Part shown: positions 60,401-64,000 of the stretch, in pieces
Layout: each line of letters starts with the position of its first letter
Numbering within the stretch: position 1 is the first letter of the stretch
Origin: Microbacterium sp. LWO14-1.2
GTDB taxonomy: Bacteria > Actinomycetota > Actinomycetes > Actinomycetales > Microbacteriaceae
Direction: 5' to 3'
Assembly (NCBI RefSeq): GCF_038397715.1
Contig: NZ_CP151633.1
Coordinates: 1,736,001-1,800,000, forward strand
Length of the DNA: 64,000 bases
Program-made: the position numbers and the translations under genes
The notes under the pieces: model-generated
What the model saw: only the letters and a program-made list of their open reading frames with translations
The model's database searches: none
Told to the model about the DNA's origin: nothing

Positions 60401-61774
60401 TCAGTGGGCGTCGGCGGCGGTGCTCGCGGCTGTTCCCCGCCACAGCGGCAACACGGCGGCTGCCACGACGGCGACGGCCGCCACGACGAGCGCGACGGCG
60501 AATCCGCCGCCGCCGACGATGGTCGCGATCGTGCCGAGCACGGCGATTCCGAGTCCGCCGCCGAGGGAGAAGCTCACCTCCTGGATCGCTCCGACCTGGC
60601 CGGCGTCGTCCTCGGTCGTCACGTCGAACAGGGTCGTGGCGGCCAGGGTCGCGGCGACGCCGAACCCGGCGCCGACGAGCACGAGCGGGATCGCCACGAC
60701 ATCGGGGTCGAACGCCAGCCACGCGAGCCCGACGCCCTGCACGACGAGCGCGAGCACGGTCAGCGTCGGCGAGGTCAGCCACCGCAGGAACAGCGGGGCG
60801 ACCACACCGCCCACGGCGATCGCGACCGCCTGCGGGAGGATCGCGATCCCCGCCTCGGCAGCCGTATGAGCGCGCAGATCCTGCAGGTGCAGGCTGACGA
60901 GCAGCACGGATGCCGCAGCCACACCGCTGCTCGCCACGATGCGCACGATCGCGGGACTGAAGCCCGGGACGGAGAACAGCCGCATGTCGATGAGCGGTTC
61001 GCGGAGCGCGCGCTGGCGCCGGATGAAGTACACGAGGGTCGCGATGGCGACGACGGCGGCGAGGGCAGCGGCGATCGGCGCCGCGAGCGCCTCGTGCAGG
61101 GCGAACACGAGCGCGCCGAGCGCGACGATCGACGACAGGATGCTGAGCACGTCCCACGACGCGGGCCGGGAACTGCGCGAATCGGGAACCAGCCAGATCG
61201 CGAGGATGCCGGCGACCACGGCGAGGGGCACGCTGCCGAGCAGCAGCCACCGCCATCCCGGGCCCTCGGTGACGATGCCGCCGAGCACGGGCCCGAGCGC
61301 GCTGCCGGTGCCGAAGGTCGCCGTCCAGAGCCCGTACGCCAGCACGCGCTGACGCGCCTGGTAATGCGCGCCGATGGTCGCGACGACACCCGCGACGACG
61401 AATGCCTCCGCGACGCCGAGCAGCGCGCGCACGACGATCAGCAGCAGTCCGTCCTGCGCGAGCCCGCCCACGAGGTTGAGCGCCGCGAAGCCGGCGAGGC
61501 CGAGCAGCACGATGCGCTTACGGCCGAAGGTGTCGCCGATGCGCGAGGCGAGGATGAGCGTCGCCGCGAGCGAGAGCGCATAGACGTCGACCAGCCACAG
61601 CGCACCGCTGTCGGACAGCGTCAGGTCGCCGCGGATCGCGGGAAGCGCGGTCGACACGCTGCTGATCGCGAGGGCGCCGATCAGGATGCCGAGGAGCAGC
61701 GGCACCATGGCCAACCACGGGTGCCGGGCAGGGCGCACAGGAGCGGAGACGACGGGGACGGGGAAGGTCACCAC
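60401..61774 (-). CDS. MFS transporter, DHA2 (EmrB/QacA) type
   Basis: About 457 residues with 13-14 hydrophobic segments, as in EmrB/QacA exporters. Early motif AISSVSTALPAIRGDLTLSD matches the D1 region of the family; LILASRIGDTFGRKRIVLLG is motif A, and YGLWTATFGTGSALGPVLGG is motif C typical of exporters. Start uncertain: GTG at 61774 or 61771 keeps it clear of the divergent promoter; an ATG at 61825 is in the operator region. Probably exports the toxic compound that the HxlR protein senses. Confidence 0.86.
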   Translation of the reverse strand: MVTFPVPVVSAPVRPARHPWLAMVPLLLGILIGALAISSVSTALPAIRGDLTLSDSGALWLVDVYALSLAATLILASRIGDTFGRKRIVLLGLAGFAALNLVGGLAQDGLLLIVVRALLGVAEAFVVAGVVATIGAHYQARQRVLAYGLWTATFGTGSALGPVLGGIVTEGPGWRWLLLGSVPLAVVAGILAIWLVPDSRSSRPASWDVLSILSSIVALGALVFALHEALAAPIAAALAAVVAIATLVYFIRRQRALREPLIDMRLFSVPGFSPAIVRIVASSGVAAASVLLVSLHLQDLRAHTAAEAGIAILPQAVAIAVGGVVAPLFLRWLTSPTLTVLALVVQGVGLAWLAFDPDVVAIPLVLVGAGFGVAATLAATTLFDVTTEDDAGQVGAIQEVSFSLGGGLGIAVLGTIATIVGGGGFAVALVVAAVAVVAAAVLPLWRGTAASTAADAH

Positions 61775-61820
61775 CCGAGTCTGGCGGAGGGGTACGATTC
61801 CGACAAGTACGGTCATCCAG

Positions 61821-63743
<1,923 letters not shown>

Positions 63744-63753
63744 CGGTTCGGTC

Positions 63754-63789
63754 GACGAGGGGCGGATGCTGCGGCATCCGCCCCTCGTC
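63754..63789 (+). terminator. Terminator of argG
   Basis: GACGAGGGGCGGATGC (63754-63769), loop TGCG, GCATCCGCCCCTCGTC (63774-63789): a perfect 16-bp stem starting 11 bp after the argG stop. No long T-tract. Confidence 0.85.
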
Positions 63790-63818
63790 TGCGTCTGCAG
63801 CCGTCTGCTGTGAGTTCT

Positions 63819-63858
63819 GATAGTTATGTTGCACATCAGTGTGCAACATAACTATCAT
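63819..63858 (+). promoter_or_regulatory. Operator/promoter of the TetR gene
   Basis: GATAGTTATGTTGCACA (63819-63835), TCAG, then its exact inverse complement (63840-63856): 17-bp perfect arms. A promoter lies inside: TTGCAC (63829-63834), 18-bp spacer, TATCAT (63853-63858), 6 nt before the TetR ATG. Strong candidate for autorepression and a leaderless or very short-leader mRNA. Confidence 0.75.
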
Positions 63859-63864
63859 GGAGGC

Positions 63865-64000
63865 ATGACCACCCGTGCACCGCGCCGCGACTCGGTCGAG
63901 AACCGCGCCGGCATCCTCGACGCCGCTCGCGCGACCCTGGCGAACGACCCCCGTGCGTCGATCGATGTCATCGCCCGCAGCGCCGGCCTCTCGCGCCGCA
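63865..64000 (+). CDS. TetR family regulator, N-terminal fragment (runs off window)
   Basis: 45 residues are visible from MTTRAPRRDSVENRAGILDA, continuing through ASIDVIARSAGLSRR at the edge. This is the first helix and the start of the helix-turn-helix of a TetR repressor (ILDAARATLANDP...IDVIARSAGLS). The ligand domain is outside the window. GGAG sits 2-5 nt before the ATG, too close to be a good ribosome site, which again suggests a leaderless transcript. It should bind the palindrome at 63819-63856. Confidence 0.8.
   Translation, partial: MTTRAPRRDSVENRAGILDAARATLANDPRASIDVIARSAGLSRR

Overview
The window looks like chromosomal DNA of a high-GC Gram-positive actinobacterium, most likely Microbacterium or a close relative in the Microbacteriaceae. 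The evidence is very high GC, GC-biased third codon positions, frequent GTG starts, ATGA/GTGA/TGATG start-stop overlaps, several apparently leaderless promoters, an SCO4848-type membrane protein, and GAGCGAGCG-type intergenic repeats. This is judged by eye. I see no tRNA, rRNA, CRISPR array, phage or insertion sequence.

Layout. 1-3753: the end of an osmoprotectant ABC operon (proW, proV) and an RlmG-like methyltransferase. 3807-7171: a repeat cluster, a strong operator, and a nitrilase / APC permease / GntR operon. 7229-8741: a lower-GC island with three unrecognised exported proteins, two of which share a domain. 9151-11125: a YtrA-type GntR / ABC exporter operon. 11353-14661: a FUSC-like membrane protein, an ArsR regulator divergent from an MFS exporter, and a small membrane protein. 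14774-20011: the most intriguing locus, a sigma factor, a small beta-rich protein, a cytoplasmic S8 subtilase with an NPFSRT repeat, and a TPR-CHAT caspase-like protease. 20278-33145: a sugar locus with a 1566-residue sortase-anchored GH31 glycosidase, a DeoR regulator, an aldolase / PfkB kinase / ROK kinase / SIS operon and a divergent ABC sugar importer, together suggesting N-acetylgalactosamine-type amino-sugar use. 33226-37974: AraC and ROK regulators, a PhyH oxygenase, chorismate mutase and an AI-2E family transporter. 38175-41459: a second osmoprotectant ABC system. 41524-48347: DUF427, a flavin disulfide oxidoreductase, a lactonase-fold protein, purA, an orphan gene, a DMT transporter and a Pr6Pr-like membrane protein. 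48460-54907: a MoxR / DUF58 / BatA / BatB / BatC-like operon. 54932-57662: a solo Abi/HEPN gene, a PucR-like regulator and a TacA/TacT toxin-antitoxin pair whose toxin has an in-frame stop. 57687-64000: an esterase, a ZIP transporter, an HxlR-controlled oxidoreductase/MFS pair, argG, and the start of a TetR regulator behind a 17-bp-arm palindrome.

How the genes work together. The GH31 enzyme, ABC importer and intracellular enzymes form a plausible outside-to-inside path: release a sugar at the cell surface, import it, phosphorylate it (ROK), isomerise or deaminate it (SIS), phosphorylate again (PfkB) and cleave it (class II aldolase). The sigma factor, S8 protease and CHAT protease look like a regulated proteolytic switch; that function is inference. 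Regulators next to their targets (GntR, YtrA, ArsR, DeoR, ROK, HxlR, TetR) mostly have candidate operators visible in their intergenic regions.
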